Source: Bin103 sp002238925 (lineage in GTDB: Bacteria; Spirochaetota; Spirochaetia; SZUA-6; Bin103). Taken from it: DNA of 64,000 nucleotides. Below the pieces are notes generated by a model that saw nothing but the letters and a program-made list of their open reading frames with translations, was not told the DNA's origin and did not search any database. Where the stretch lies: the NCBI GenBank assembly GCA_965208065.1, contig OZ242313.1:1798001-1862000 (forward strand), given 5' to 3'. How positions within the stretch are numbered: position 1 is the stretch's first letter; the number at the start of each line of letters is the position of its first letter. This document shows, one piece after another, positions 25,406-33,229 of this stretch. Both the position numbers and the translations under genes were made by a program.

Positions 25406-26431
25406 TCACGATGCCCGACCGACGACCGCTTCGGCGAGGGTTTGCTGGTGGCGCGCTACGATCGCCTGGGCCTCGGCCAGGTCGGCGCATTCCATGAGCG
25501 CCACGCGCAGCGCCCTGGTGTTCGGGAAGCCGGCCAGGTAAGCCTTGAAGTGACGGCGCATCTCCACGAACGGGCGCACGTCGCCGAGCAGGCGGTCGAA
25601 CAGGGCGGCATGCTCCAGCATGGTGTCGAGCACCCGTTCGAGCCCCAGGTCCTGCTTGCTGACGGTGGGATTGAACAGCCATGGATTGCCGAATATGGCG
25701 CGCCCGAGCATCACGCCGTCGGCCCCGGTCTGCGCGGCAAGCTCGCGGCCATGGGCGGGATCGCGCACGTCGCCGTTGCCGATAATCGGCACCCCGCTGC
25801 CGGTGGCCTGGCGGACCGCGCGTGCGACGGCATCCCAATGCGCGGCGGTGTTGGACAGCTCTCGCACGGTGCGGGCGTGCAGGGTGATCGCTGCCGGGCG
25901 CAGGTCCAGCAGCACCGCGAGCCACTCCTCGAGCGTGTCGCGCTTTACTCCGATGCGGGTCTTGATCGACACCGGGAGCCCGCCGGCGCCCTCGCGCGTG
26001 GCGGCGTAGATTTCGCGCATGCGCGCCGGGTCGCCGATCAGCGCCGCGCCGGCGCCCTGCCGGAGCACGCGCCGGTCCGGGCAGCCGGTGTTGATGTCGA
26101 TGCCGTCGAAGCCAAGTTGACGCGCGAGCTGTGCACAGTGGTAGAACGGCTCCGGGCGCGGCCCGAAGTATTGCACCACCAGCGGCCGTTCACTTTCGTG
26201 GTAGGTGAGTTCCGCCAGCAGCCGCTCGCGCCCGCGCGAACACAGCCCCTCGCAAGAGGTGAACTCGGTCATCATCAGGTCCGGCCTGCCGCAGCGCGCA
26301 ATGATCTGCCGGAACGCGGTGTCGGTAACGTTGGCCATCGGCGCGAGCAGCATCATCGGGCGCGGCAGGTCGTCCCAGAAACTGGCCGGCGGCGCCGGCT
26401 TCGTCGTGGCGCTGGATGAATTGACTTGCAC
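25406..26431 (-). CDS. tRNA-dihydrouridine synthase (Dus family)
   Basis: This FMN enzyme reduces uridines in tRNA to dihydrouridine. The 341-residue length fits DusB-like proteins. The start MMLLAPMANVTDTAFR is the family signature, the catalytic Cys is in DINTGCPDRRVLRQGAGAAL, and the FMN phosphate site is GVMLGRAIFGNPWLF. DusB is the commonest form outside enterobacteria, so that is the likely subtype, but subfamily is not certain. The start appears to be GTG at 26431, overlapping the lipA promoter on the opposite strand. A longer start is not supported. Confidence 0.92.
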   Translation of the reverse strand: MQVNSSSATTKPAPPASFWDDLPRPMMLLAPMANVTDTAFRQIIARCGRPDLMMTEFTSCEGLCSRGRERLLAELTYHESERPLVVQYFGPRPEPFYHCAQLARQLGFDGIDINTGCPDRRVLRQGAGAALIGDPARMREIYAATREGAGGLPVSIKTRIGVKRDTLEEWLAVLLDLRPAAITLHARTVRELSNTAAHWDAVARAVRQATGSGVPIIGNGDVRDPAHGRELAAQTGADGVMLGRAIFGNPWLFNPTVSKQDLGLERVLDTMLEHAALFDRLLGDVRPFVEMRRHFKAYLAGFPNTRALRVALMECADLAEAQAIVARHQQTLAEAVVGRAS

Positions 26432-26449
26432 TGCGCATCAACCTACGTT
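26421..26449 (+). promoter_or_regulatory. Probable lipA promoter
   Basis: TTGACT (26421-26426) and TACGTT (26444-26449) are separated by exactly 17 bases. The predicted start near 26456 is only about five bases before GTG 26461, so the transcript would be practically leaderless. The -35 box overlaps the start codon of the divergent dus gene. Confidence 0.5.
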
Positions 26450-26460
26450 TGTTTTTACAC

Positions 26461-27426
26461 GTGGGTCCAGAGCCAAGCGACGCGACAGCGACACCCGCAG
26501 CCCCGGAGGCCGCTCCTCCTGTGGTGCCGGACACCGCCTACCGGCGCAAGCCGGACTGGCTGCGCACACGCCCGACCGCGAGCGAGGAGTTCGGGGCGGT
26601 GCGGCGCCTGATGCGCGCCAAGGCGCTCACCACCGTGTGCGAGGAGGCGCGCTGCCCGAACATCCACGAGTGCTGGGGCACCCACGGCACCGCCACCTTC
26701 ATGATCCTGGGCAGTGTCTGCACACGCCGCTGCCGATTCTGCTCGGTGGCCACCGGCCTGCCCACCGAGTTGGACCATGATGAGCCGCGGCGGCTGGCCG
26801 AGGCGGTGGCAGAGATGGGGTTGCGCCACGTGGTGGTGACCATGGTGAACCGCGACGACCTGTCCGACGGCGGCGCCGGGGTATGCGCGGCCACGGTGGC
26901 CGCGATCCGCGCCGTATCGCGCTGCAGCGTGGAACTGCTCACCTCCGACTTCTGCGGCAGCGAAGCCGCCATCGACGCCGTGGTACGGGCCGCGCCGGAA
27001 GTGCTGTCGCACAACGTCGAGACGGTGCGCCGCCTGACGCCGCTGGTGCGCTCCCACTCGCGGTACGACCGCTCCCTGCGCTTCCTGGACACCGCGCACC
27101 GGCTCGCTCCCGATCTGCTGGTCAAGTCCAGCCTGATGGTGGGCCTCGGCGAAACGGCGGCTGAGGTGCACGAGACGCTGCGCGACCTGCGCTCGGTCGG
27201 CGTGTCGATTGTCAACATCGGCCAGTACCTGCAGCCCACCGCGCAGCAGCTCTCGGTGGTGCGCTACTGGCATCCCGACGAGTTTGCCGAGTTGCGCCGC
27301 GCGGCACGGTCGATGGGCTTCATGCACTGCGAGGCGGGCCCGTTCGTGCGCTCCTCCTACCACGCCGGCGAACAGCTCGCCAACCTGGCGGCGCGCCACG
27401 CGGACGCCGGGCCCGCCGGCGCCTGA
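26461..27426 (+). CDS. lipA: Lipoyl synthase
   Basis: LipA inserts two sulfur atoms into octanoyl groups on carrier proteins. The auxiliary [4Fe-4S] motif CEEARCPNIHEC (CX4CX5C), the radical-SAM motif CTRRCRFC (CX3CX2C), and the C-terminal RSSYHAGEQ, whose first Ser ligates the auxiliary cluster, are all present. About 321 residues from GTG 26461; an in-frame TTG at 26449 lies inside the promoter and is unlikely. No lipB or E2 gene is adjacent. It converges with ctaB, four bases apart. Confidence 0.95.
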   Translation: MGPEPSDATATPAAPEAAPPVVPDTAYRRKPDWLRTRPTASEEFGAVRRLMRAKALTTVCEEARCPNIHECWGTHGTATFMILGSVCTRRCRFCSVATGLPTELDHDEPRRLAEAVAEMGLRHVVVTMVNRDDLSDGGAGVCAATVAAIRAVSRCSVELLTSDFCGSEAAIDAVVRAAPEVLSHNVETVRRLTPLVRSHSRYDRSLRFLDTAHRLAPDLLVKSSLMVGLGETAAEVHETLRDLRSVGVSIVNIGQYLQPTAQQLSVVRYWHPDEFAELRRAARSMGFMHCEAGPFVRSSYHAGEQLANLAARHADAGPAGA

Positions 27427-27429
27427 CGC

Positions 27430-28383
27430 TCAGGGCAACCAGCCGTCGACGATGACGATTGTCAGCAGCGCCGGCAGGTAGAGCACCGAGGCGCGCAGCA
27501 GGCGGCGTGCGCTGTCCTGGTCGCGGCGGCGGGCGAACGACACGCCGGCTGCCAGGTAGAGCAGCCCGATCACCAGGGCGCCGGCGGCGTACGCCGCGCC
27601 GGTCGTGCCGGTTGCGGTGAGCGCCATCGACACCGGAATCAGGGCGGCCGCGAACACGATTACCTGGGTGGTCAGGAAGCGCCCGCCGGCGCCGACCTCG
27701 CTGGCCATCTTCAGGCCGGCGCGCCGGTAGTCGTCGCGGTACGCCCAGGCGATGGCGTAGAAGTGCGGATGTTGCCAAAGGAACAGCACGGCGAACAGAA
27801 TCCAGGCGCCGGCCTGCAAGCCGCCGGCGGCGGCAGACCAGCCGATCAGCGGCGGCAACGCGCCGGGTATGGCGCCGAGCGGGGTGTTCAGCCAGGAGCG
27901 GCGCTTCATCGGCGTGTACACGAGCAGGTAGAGCAGCGCCGCCAGCATGCCGATCAGCGCCGGCAGCACGCCGCCGCCGCGCCACAACAGCAGGGCGCCG
28001 GCGGCCAGCAGCAGCGCGCCGAACCACGCCGCGGCGCGGCGCGACACCGCGCCGCGCGGCAACGCGCGCCGGCGGGTGCGCTCCATGCGCGCGTCCACCT
28101 CATGTTCCAGCACGTTGTTGAGCACGCCGGACCCGGCCGACAGCAGCGCGGTGCCGATTAGCACCAGCGCCAGAACCGCGCCGCCATCCGGTGCGGCGCC
28201 GGCCGACCCGTAGCCGAGCGCGGTGGCCGCCACGACCATCAGCACGATGCGCTCCTTGACCAGCGAGCGCAGGGCGCCGATCCGGGACGGCAAATGTTTA
28301 CCGTGCACACGCGTGCGTGTCGTATCGGGGCTGGCGTTGCGGGCGACCGCGGCGCCCGGCGGCGGTGGAGGGGCGCCGGTCAT
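27430..28383 (-). CDS. ctaB: Protoheme IX farnesyltransferase (heme O synthase)
   Basis: CtaB adds a farnesyl group to protoheme, making heme O. The 317-residue membrane protein shows the prenyl-diphosphate site NNVLEHEVDARMERT (NX3DX3-like), the second conserved loop YTPMKRRSWLNTPLGAIPGA, and WQHPHFYAIAW, all diagnostic of UbiA-type heme O synthases. Its N-terminus has a 30-residue Pro/Ala-rich cytoplasmic extension. It lies 49 bases after ctaA in the same direction, so the two heme A steps are probably co-transcribed. No cytochrome oxidase subunit gene is in the window. Confidence 0.95.
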   Translation of the reverse strand: MTGAPPPPPGAAVARNASPDTTRTRVHGKHLPSRIGALRSLVKERIVLMVVAATALGYGSAGAAPDGGAVLALVLIGTALLSAGSGVLNNVLEHEVDARMERTRRRALPRGAVSRRAAAWFGALLLAAGALLLWRGGGVLPALIGMLAALLYLLVYTPMKRRSWLNTPLGAIPGALPPLIGWSAAAGGLQAGAWILFAVLFLWQHPHFYAIAWAYRDDYRRAGLKMASEVGAGGRFLTTQVIVFAAALIPVSMALTATGTTGAAYAAGALVIGLLYLAAGVSFARRRDQDSARRLLRASVLYLPALLTIVIVDGWLP

Positions 28384-28432
28384 GGCAGTAAGACTGCACG
28401 CGCGCGTTCCGGCAGTCTGGTACCTCGCAGGC

Positions 28433-29473
28433 TCATTGGCTATCCGTGGCGCCGGGCGGACTGACCGTGGCGGGCAGTGCGGATGCCGGCAGCGGGATGC
28501 ATCTGACCAGGAACAGCAGGGTCACGGCAAGCAGCGCGGCGCCGAGCAGGACGTGAAAGCTGGCCAGGGCCGGGGAGCGCGCGGTGAGCACGGTGAGTAC
28601 GCCGAGCAGCGCCTGCACGACGGTGGCGCTGTTGATCCACTTCAGCAGGCGCCGCGCGGCCGGGAAGGCGCCGCTGCGATAGACGGCGCGGTTGGCGGCG
28701 ACCACGGCGAGGCCGACGGCGGCGGCGCCGGCACGGTGCAGGAAATGGATCACCACCTGGGTCCGGGTGGCCGGTTCCAGGAGCAACTGGAAGCGGCTGG
28801 CGTTGACGTGCGCCAACATCTGGTCGTCAAACCGCGGCACCAGTTGGCCGCCCATGAGGGGAAAGTCGGGAATCGCGATGCCGGACTCGGTGTGCCGCAT
28901 CAGCGCTCCGAGCAGCAACTGCACGTACACCGCCGCGACCAGGATGACCGCTGCCGCGAACACCGCCCGGCTGTGCGGCGAGGATTCCGCCCGGTTGGGA
29001 GGCGCGGACGCGGCGCCGGCCTCGCGGGCGCGCCACTCGCGCGACTCCGCGTAGGCGATGTACACCAGCAGCAGGAACAGTGTCTGCGCCAGCACGGCGT
29101 GGGTCATGGAAATCGGCGTGGGCAGCAGCAGCAGCACGGTCAGTCCGCCGAGACCGCCCTGGATGAGAATCAGCGCCACGGCCAGCCACGCCAGCATCCG
29201 TACCCACCGGCGCTGCTCGATCCGGCTCACCACCACGGCCTGGATCACCACCAGCAGGCCGACGGCGGCGGCCGCCATGCGATGGCCGTGCTCGTACAGG
29301 ATGCCGCCCACCATGGGGGGAAACAGCATGCCGTAGGACAGCGGCCAGTCGGGTACCGCCAGCCCCGATCCGGTGCTGGTTACGAGACTGCCGATGAAAA
29401 TGAGCAGCAGCGTCGCGCCGGCCGTGACCTTGGCCAGCACGCGCGTGCGACCGTCAGTGGGAATTGCCGTCAT
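28433..29473 (-). CDS. ctaA: Heme A synthase (CtaA/Cox15 family)
   Basis: CtaA oxidises heme O to heme A. About 346 residues with eight predicted helices and an internal duplication. The heme-ligand histidines appear in YEHGHRMAA, MTHAVLAQ, FLHRAGAA and SFHVLLGAA, and the STGSGLAVPDWPLSYG segment after helix 1 is the family hallmark. ATG at 29473 gives the normal start. The second half has a larger periplasmic loop (residues ~200-250) typical of the Cox15-like subgroup. Together with ctaB it implies an aa3-type oxidase elsewhere and aerobic respiration. Confidence 0.93.
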   Translation of the reverse strand: MTAIPTDGRTRVLAKVTAGATLLLIFIGSLVTSTGSGLAVPDWPLSYGMLFPPMVGGILYEHGHRMAAAAVGLLVVIQAVVVSRIEQRRWVRMLAWLAVALILIQGGLGGLTVLLLLPTPISMTHAVLAQTLFLLLVYIAYAESREWRAREAGAASAPPNRAESSPHSRAVFAAAVILVAAVYVQLLLGALMRHTESGIAIPDFPLMGGQLVPRFDDQMLAHVNASRFQLLLEPATRTQVVIHFLHRAGAAAVGLAVVAANRAVYRSGAFPAARRLLKWINSATVVQALLGVLTVLTARSPALASFHVLLGAALLAVTLLFLVRCIPLPASALPATVSPPGATDSQ

Positions 29474-29565
29474 CAGTGTCGCCGGGCGGAGGGAGTGTCG
29501 CCGGGCGGATGGAAGATACGCTTTTTCGGGCCGCCGGCAACGGCCGCTTGCCGCGGGCGTGTCCC

Positions 29566-30216
29566 TTAGTGGATGGGCACCATGGCGAAGGCGAGCGACG
29601 ACTCGATTTCGCGGACCGCCGAGGCGACCTCGCGGGCGATCAGGTCGAGCTTGCTGATCTGGCGGATACGCGGCGTGACCTGCTTCAGCTCGCGGCTTGA
29701 CAGCAGGCTGCTGAAGATGCCGCACACGTCCGCGAGCGCGATCAGGACGATGTCGCGAACGTCGGGGATCTGGTCGGTGAACAACACCTCCATGATGCGC
29801 AGCTTGACCTCGCGCAGGGTCTGGTTGTCGATTACCGGGTAGCGGCGGGTATGGAACACCCACAGGAAGCGGCCCTGTTCCTCGCGCAGAATGCCGCGTT
29901 CCACCAGCCGCGTGAGCGAGCGCTCGCGGATCTCGCCGGCGGAGGGAGTGATCTGCTGAATCCAGTCGCGGGTAGTGTAGGTCACCATCGAGCTGGTGAT
30001 GCGGCGGAACGTCGGCTCCAGCAGCTCGTCCTCGATCGGCGTCCGGTCCACGACGAACAGGCGCTCCGGATCGGTATCGATGCGGCCCTCCATCGCCAGG
30101 TCCATCAGCACCGATCCGGCCAGGGCGAATTCGAGGGATTGCACCGGTAGGTCGACAAACGTACCATCCCCGTCATCGAGCAACAGCAACATGATTTCTT
30201 CAGAGAACCTGAGCAT
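29566..30216 (-). CDS. GPP34 (Golgi phosphoprotein 3) domain protein
   Basis: A 216-residue helical protein starting MLRFSEEIMLLLLDDGDGTF, which is the opening seen in GPP34-family proteins, followed by LEFALAGSVLMDLAMEGRID and FVVDRTPIED. In eukaryotes GOLPH3 binds phosphatidylinositol-4-phosphate; bacterial members are mostly uncharacterised. It has no signal peptide or membrane helix. It lies upstream of ctaA in the same direction with a 92-base gap. A membrane-lipid binding role is possible but not shown. The family call rests on remembered sequence patterns. Confidence 0.75.
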   Translation of the reverse strand: MLRFSEEIMLLLLDDGDGTFVDLPVQSLEFALAGSVLMDLAMEGRIDTDPERLFVVDRTPIEDELLEPTFRRITSSMVTYTTRDWIQQITPSAGEIRERSLTRLVERGILREEQGRFLWVFHTRRYPVIDNQTLREVKLRIMEVLFTDQIPDVRDIVLIALADVCGIFSSLLSSRELKQVTPRIRQISKLDLIAREVASAVREIESSLAFAMVPIH

Positions 30217-30328
30217 TTACCTAACTCCCCACTCGCCGCGACCGGCGCGAACATCGTGTCCGTAACCATGACACATCAGCCGCCGGTGGTCCAGGGCATC
30301 GCACCGGCGCCGGCGGCGGACGTCCGCC

Positions 30329-30763
30329 ATGGCTGACCACACGCCGGCGCCGCGCCGCGCGGCGCCAGACGGGGACGCCGGCATCATCGCCGCGGCAACC
30401 GCGGCACGCGATCTCGCCTACGCGCCCTACTCGCAGTTCCTGGTGGGCGCCGCGGTGCGCACCGACGCCGGCGCCGTCCATGCCGGCTGCAACGTCGAGA
30501 ATGCCGCCTACCCGGAGGGAATTTGCGCCGAGGCCTCCGCCCTGGCGGCGATGGTGATGGCGGGAGGGCGGCGCGTGACGGAAGTCGCGGTGGTGGGCGC
30601 CGGGAACCAGTTGTGCACCCCGTGCGGCGGCTGTCGCCAGAAGATCCGTGAATTCGGCGGCGCCGGCACGCGCGTGCTGGTGTGCGGTCCGGAGGGGCTG
30701 CGCAAGGAGTTCAGCCTCGGCGAACTGCTGCCGGAGTCGTTCGGCCCCGACAACCTCGCCTGA
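30329..30763 (+). CDS. cdd: Cytidine deaminase
   Basis: Cdd converts cytidine and deoxycytidine to uridines in pyrimidine salvage. The 144-residue protein is of the small tetrameric type. NVENAAYPEGICAEASAL contains the zinc-binding Cys and catalytic Glu (CAE), and PCGGCRQKIREF holds the other two zinc Cys. YSQFLVGAAV is the substrate-loop motif. A 20-residue Ala/Pro-rich N-terminal extension precedes the domain. It converges with the small gene at 30.8-31.0 kb. Confidence 0.95.
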   Translation: MADHTPAPRRAAPDGDAGIIAAATAARDLAYAPYSQFLVGAAVRTDAGAVHAGCNVENAAYPEGICAEASALAAMVMAGGRRVTEVAVVGAGNQLCTPCGGCRQKIREFGGAGTRVLVCGPEGLRKEFSLGELLPESFGPDNLA

Positions 30764-30777
30764 GCCGGGGCGGCCGC

Positions 30778-30993
30778 TCAGGCGGCGGAGTTCAGCAGCC
30801 GGTCGATCAGGACGAACGCCAGGGCGGCCTGTTCGTTGCGGGACAGGTCGTTCTCGATGGCGGTGAGCAACCGTTCGATGCGCGGCGCCGACTGCGGATT
30901 ATCGCGGGCGAGCCGAAACGCGGCTTCCAGTTGCGTCTGATTGATGCAGTACACCGACTCGCCGCCGGTGACGTCGACCGATCCGACCGCCAT
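30778..30993 (-). CDS. Small helical protein downstream of erpA, unknown function
   Basis: 71 residues beginning six bases after the erpA-like stop. The C-terminal 50 residues are a regular amphipathic helix pattern (LEAAFRLARDNPQSAPRIER, then AALAFVLIDRLLNSA). The tight spacing to the iron-sulfur carrier gene supports co-transcription. It resembles no family I can name. No membrane segment or signal peptide. Confidence 0.5.
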   Translation of the reverse strand: MAVGSVDVTGGESVYCINQTQLEAAFRLARDNPQSAPRIERLLTAIENDLSRNEQAALAFVLIDRLLNSAA

Positions 30994-30999
30994 GCGCGG

Positions 31000-31344
31000 T
31001 CAGACGGCGAAGCTGGAACCGCAGCCGCACGCCTTGCTGGCGTTGGGATTGCGGAACCGGAAGCCGAGGTTGATCAGGTCGTCGGAGTAGTCGATTTCCA
31101 GGCCGTCGACGTGCTGCGAGCTGTTGCGGTCGGCGAGAATGCGGACGCCGCCGGAGCCGAACACCTGCCGGTCGAAGGGCGTCTCGGTGGTGTCGACCGC
31201 GGCTTCGTAGGTCATCCCGGCACAGCCGCCCTCGGTGACCCAGATGCGGAGGAACTGGTCGGTCTCGCCGGCAAGCCGGGCGATCTCGGCGATGGCGCGC
31301 TCGCTGACGTTGATCAGCGGCTGCCTGGTAATGGTTTCCTGCAC
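31000..31344 (-). CDS. A-type iron-sulfur carrier (ErpA/IscA/HesB family)
   Basis: A 114-residue iron-sulfur cluster carrier. The three conserved cysteines are present: one in TEGGCAGMTYEAA and two in KACGCGSSFAV. NLGFRFRNPNASKACGCG is close to the ErpA/IscA C-terminus. GTG at 31344 is chosen because GAGGAG (31352-31357) lies seven bases ahead; a further GTG at 31359 overlaps that ribosome site. Lipoyl synthase and other Fe-S enzymes in this window are natural clients. No isc or suf gene is adjacent. Confidence 0.9.
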   Translation of the reverse strand: MQETITRQPLINVSERAIAEIARLAGETDQFLRIWVTEGGCAGMTYEAAVDTTETPFDRQVFGSGGVRILADRNSSQHVDGLEIDYSDDLINLGFRFRNPNASKACGCGSSFAV

Positions 31345-31456
31345 GGCACGACTCCTCACTGCAAGCTACTGTCGCCGCTCGAACGTGTCAAACCGCGACG
31401 GCCGCGAAACCGCGAACCGCGACGAGTGCATTCCTTCAGTGGGGAAGCGGCGCGCC

Positions 31457-31480
31457 GGCTGCGGTCGAGGCGCCGCAGCC
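31457..31480 (-). terminator. Stem-loop directly after the Rpn-nuclease gene
   Basis: GGCTGCGG (31457-31464) and CCGCAGCC (31473-31480) form a perfect 8-bp stem with an 8-base loop, one base beyond the stop codon of the leftward gene. No U tract follows on that strand. It may end transcription weakly or protect the 3' end of the message. Confidence 0.4.
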
Positions 31481-31481
31481 C

Positions 31482-32528
31482 TCAGGCGGTGGGCTCTGCC
31501 CGGTTGTCCTTCGCGTCAACTCGCTGCCTGAGGCGCCGGAATGTCGTCTCGTCGATTCCCGTGGCCGCTTCGATGGTGGGCCACGGTATATCTCGTGCCA
31601 CGAACCCCTCAATGGCTCGCACCTGGCCCTTCAATTCACCCTCTCGGCGGCCTTCCTGGCGGCCTTCCTGGCGGCCTTCCTGGCGGCCTTCCTGGCGGCC
31701 CTCCCGCCGCCCTCGCTCGATCATTTCTTCCACGTAGTTCATCACCTCTCCTCCTCGTCCCGGCACGTTCCTTCGCAGCGCTTCCGAAAACACGTTGCGC
31801 TGTGCTTCCGGCTGCGTCGCCAGCACGTACTCCACGTGCTTGGCCACTTCCTCGAACCCCTTGGCGCGGTACAACTCCCCGATCAATCGCGTCACCAACT
31901 CCAGCAACTCCCCCGGCGCTTCCCGAAACGTCGCCATCATCGCAATCTGCAACACCCGCGCCGCTACCGCGCCGGTCACCGATTCCGCGCCCAACTCCGT
32001 CTGGTCGATCAGCAGGTGCTCGAACCTCGGCACCCAGCGCCACTCCTGCGCCGCGTCCGTTACCAAGTCCGCAAACTCCCGCTTGTGCTCCCACCGCTGC
32101 GCTCCCTGATAGAATACCACCGGCACCAGCAGCGGCAACCGCTCGTCATTTTCATGGGTCCGGTGCCACTGCTGCCACACCTGTACGCAGTAGCCCAGCA
32201 GTCGCAGCCGCAGCCACGGGTCCGGCGTCGACTGATGCTCCAGCAGCACGTACACCAGCACCGGCGTCTCGGTGCCTTGCCGCTCCACCGAATACAGCAT
32301 GTCGGTCTCGTTGCGGCGCCAGTCGTCATCCACGAAGCGACCGCGCAGCAGGCTGAGCGTCGGCCACTTCAGCGTGTCGGCGAGCGGGCGCGGCACACAG
32401 GTGCGCAGCAGGCTGGCGGCGTCCTGCTCATTCGAGAACACGCGCTGGAAGTATTTGTCGTGCGGTTGGCTGACCGCCGTCTCCGCGGTGCCGCTCTCCG
32501 CCTGCTCTGCTACGCGCTCGTCAGCCAT
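31482..32528 (-). CDS. Rpn/YhgA-like PD-(D/E)XK nuclease (transposase_31 type)
   Basis: A 348-residue protein of the recombination-promoting nuclease family. PHDKYFQRVFSNEQDAASLL is the standard start. The nuclease core is Asp in ETDMLYSV and Glu-x-Gln in VYVLLEHQS. The C-terminal region has five copies of a Gly-Arg-Gln/Arg-Glu four-residue repeat, encoded by 12-bp tandem repeats, followed by a helix-turn-helix-like tail (IEAATGIDETTFRRLRQRV). E. coli RpnA promotes RecA-independent recombination; members act in phage defence or mobility in some hosts. No inverted terminal repeats are visible. Confidence 0.85.
   Translation of the reverse strand: MADERVAEQAESGTAETAVSQPHDKYFQRVFSNEQDAASLLRTCVPRPLADTLKWPTLSLLRGRFVDDDWRRNETDMLYSVERQGTETPVLVYVLLEHQSTPDPWLRLRLLGYCVQVWQQWHRTHENDERLPLLVPVVFYQGAQRWEHKREFADLVTDAAQEWRWVPRFEHLLIDQTELGAESVTGAVAARVLQIAMMATFREAPGELLELVTRLIGELYRAKGFEEVAKHVEYVLATQPEAQRNVFSEALRRNVPGRGGEVMNYVEEMIERGRREGRQEGRQEGRQEGRQEGRREGELKGQVRAIEGFVARDIPWPTIEAATGIDETTFRRLRQRVDAKDNRAEPTA
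31646..31705. repeat. 12-bp tandem repeat inside the Rpn gene (five copies)
   Basis: GGCGGCCTTCCT occurs four times without a mismatch (31646-31693) and a fifth copy has three changes (31694-31705). The unit is a multiple of three, so copy-number change would add or remove four residues without shifting the frame. Such repeats at this place in Rpn genes are prone to slippage and may adjust the linker length. Confidence 0.9.
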
Positions 32529-32542
32529 GAGACTTGTCGGCG

Positions 32543-32572
32543 AACGTATCCGCGCACCATCTTCGGCGTCAA
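32543..32572 (-). promoter_or_regulatory. Probable promoter of the Rpn-nuclease gene
   Basis: On the complement TTGACG (32567-32572) and TACGTT (32543-32548) are 18 bases apart. The same TACGTT -10 variant occurs at lipA. A start near 32536 would leave only about eight bases before the ATG, another nearly leaderless arrangement. Confidence 0.4.
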
Positions 32573-33078
32573 CGGCAGGTCTGGATGGATGGACGCGCCC
32601 TGGCCGCGCTCGCCGCCATGCTCCGACCCGCGTCAGCGTGCGCCCAGGGCACCCAACCGGTCCGACGGCTCAACGAGTGCCAGAGTGACTGAGCGTATTG
32701 AGCGGTTTGTGCCCGAATAATTTGTCGGACATTCGACGGGAAAATCGGGCGCGGGGGTTGCGGGGCGGCTCAGCGCGTAGGCGAATCTTCGCGGCGGGCG
32801 CGGAACCGGGCACATGCGGACGTGGCGCCGGTGGCAGTGTTGGAAGGCGCTCGCGCAGGCGGCGCTTCATCGGGCGCGTCCGCCACTATTTCGGCGCCGC
32901 AGTTCGCGTCCGGTGCCTTGGCGGATGGTTGCCATGCCGGCGCCGCCGTGCGGGGCTCGCCGGTCGCCACTTCGGCGCCGCAGTCGGTGCTCGGCGTGTT
33001 CCCGGGCGGCAGACCGCCCGACGTAGCAGCCGGAGCGGCGGCGCCACATTCCCGCCGCTGTCCGGCGCCACGTCTGGC

Positions 33079-33168
33079 AACGCGACGGTGGTCGTCTATT
33101 GCCTCAACATGTTCGGCGACGCCCTGCGCGACCTGCTCGACCCCCGGCTTCGCGTCGGCGCCCGCTAG
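33079..33168 (+). pseudogene. Relic of an oligopeptide ABC permease (OppC/DppC) C-terminus
   Basis: The last 29 codons before the stop at 33168 read VVVYCLNMFGDALRDLLDPR and a short basic tail. LNxxGDxLRDxLDPR is the invariant end of OppC/DppC permeases. Nothing upstream in any frame resembles the rest of the permease; instead there is low-complexity G+C-rich sequence. This is therefore the stump of a deleted or rearranged transporter gene. It is not a copy of the intact permease at 39.3-40.2 kb, whose tail ends DEVYNPRVRKG. Confidence 0.7.
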
Positions 33169-33204
33169 CTGCCGCTGCGATGGATGCAGTGGCCGACGGG
33201 CTAG

Positions 33205-33222
33205 TACAATCAGCCGCGGAGG
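33205..33222 (+). promoter_or_regulatory. -10 element and ribosome site of the cupin gene
   Basis: TACAAT (33205-33210) is a good -10 hexamer and GGAGG (33218-33222) lies seven bases before ATG 33230. No clear -35 was found. If the -10 is used, transcription would begin near 33217, right at the ribosome site. Confidence 0.45.
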
Positions 33223-33229
33223 TGATGTG

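Larger units (their letters stand above)
32529..33229. other. Intergenic stretch of about 700 bases with no intact gene
   Basis: I see no convincing gene here. The left part holds the Rpn promoter and an A+T-rich patch around 32715-32735. The middle (32820-33070) is G+C-rich low-complexity sequence with a repeated CACTTCGGCGCCGCAGT-like unit (near 32882 and 32968) that encodes Ala/Gly/Pro-rich peptides in any frame. The right end is the relic of a permease C-terminus (33079-33168) and the cupin promoter. It looks like a decayed or rearranged segment. Confidence 0.6.

Noticed and set aside
31360..31456. Search for a tRNA or small RNA between erpA-like and Rpn genes
   Set aside because: No cloverleaf or conserved tRNA box was seen; only the stem-loop after the Rpn gene.
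31646..31705. CRISPR-like repeat
   Set aside because: Units are 12 bp, contiguous and without spacers, and lie within a coding frame.
31482..32528. Insertion sequence around the Rpn gene
   Set aside because: No terminal inverted repeats or target duplications were found around it; the family is a nuclease that is only loosely called a transposase.
32670..32732. 20-residue leftward peptide in an A+T-rich patch
   Set aside because: It has no ribosome site, no structural context such as a terminator, and no recognisable sequence.
32698..33078. Possible 156-residue gene ending in the permease-like tail
   Set aside because: Only the last 29 codons resemble a known family; the rest is Arg/Gly-rich, without a ribosome site, and looks like decayed DNA, so only the tail is listed as a relic.
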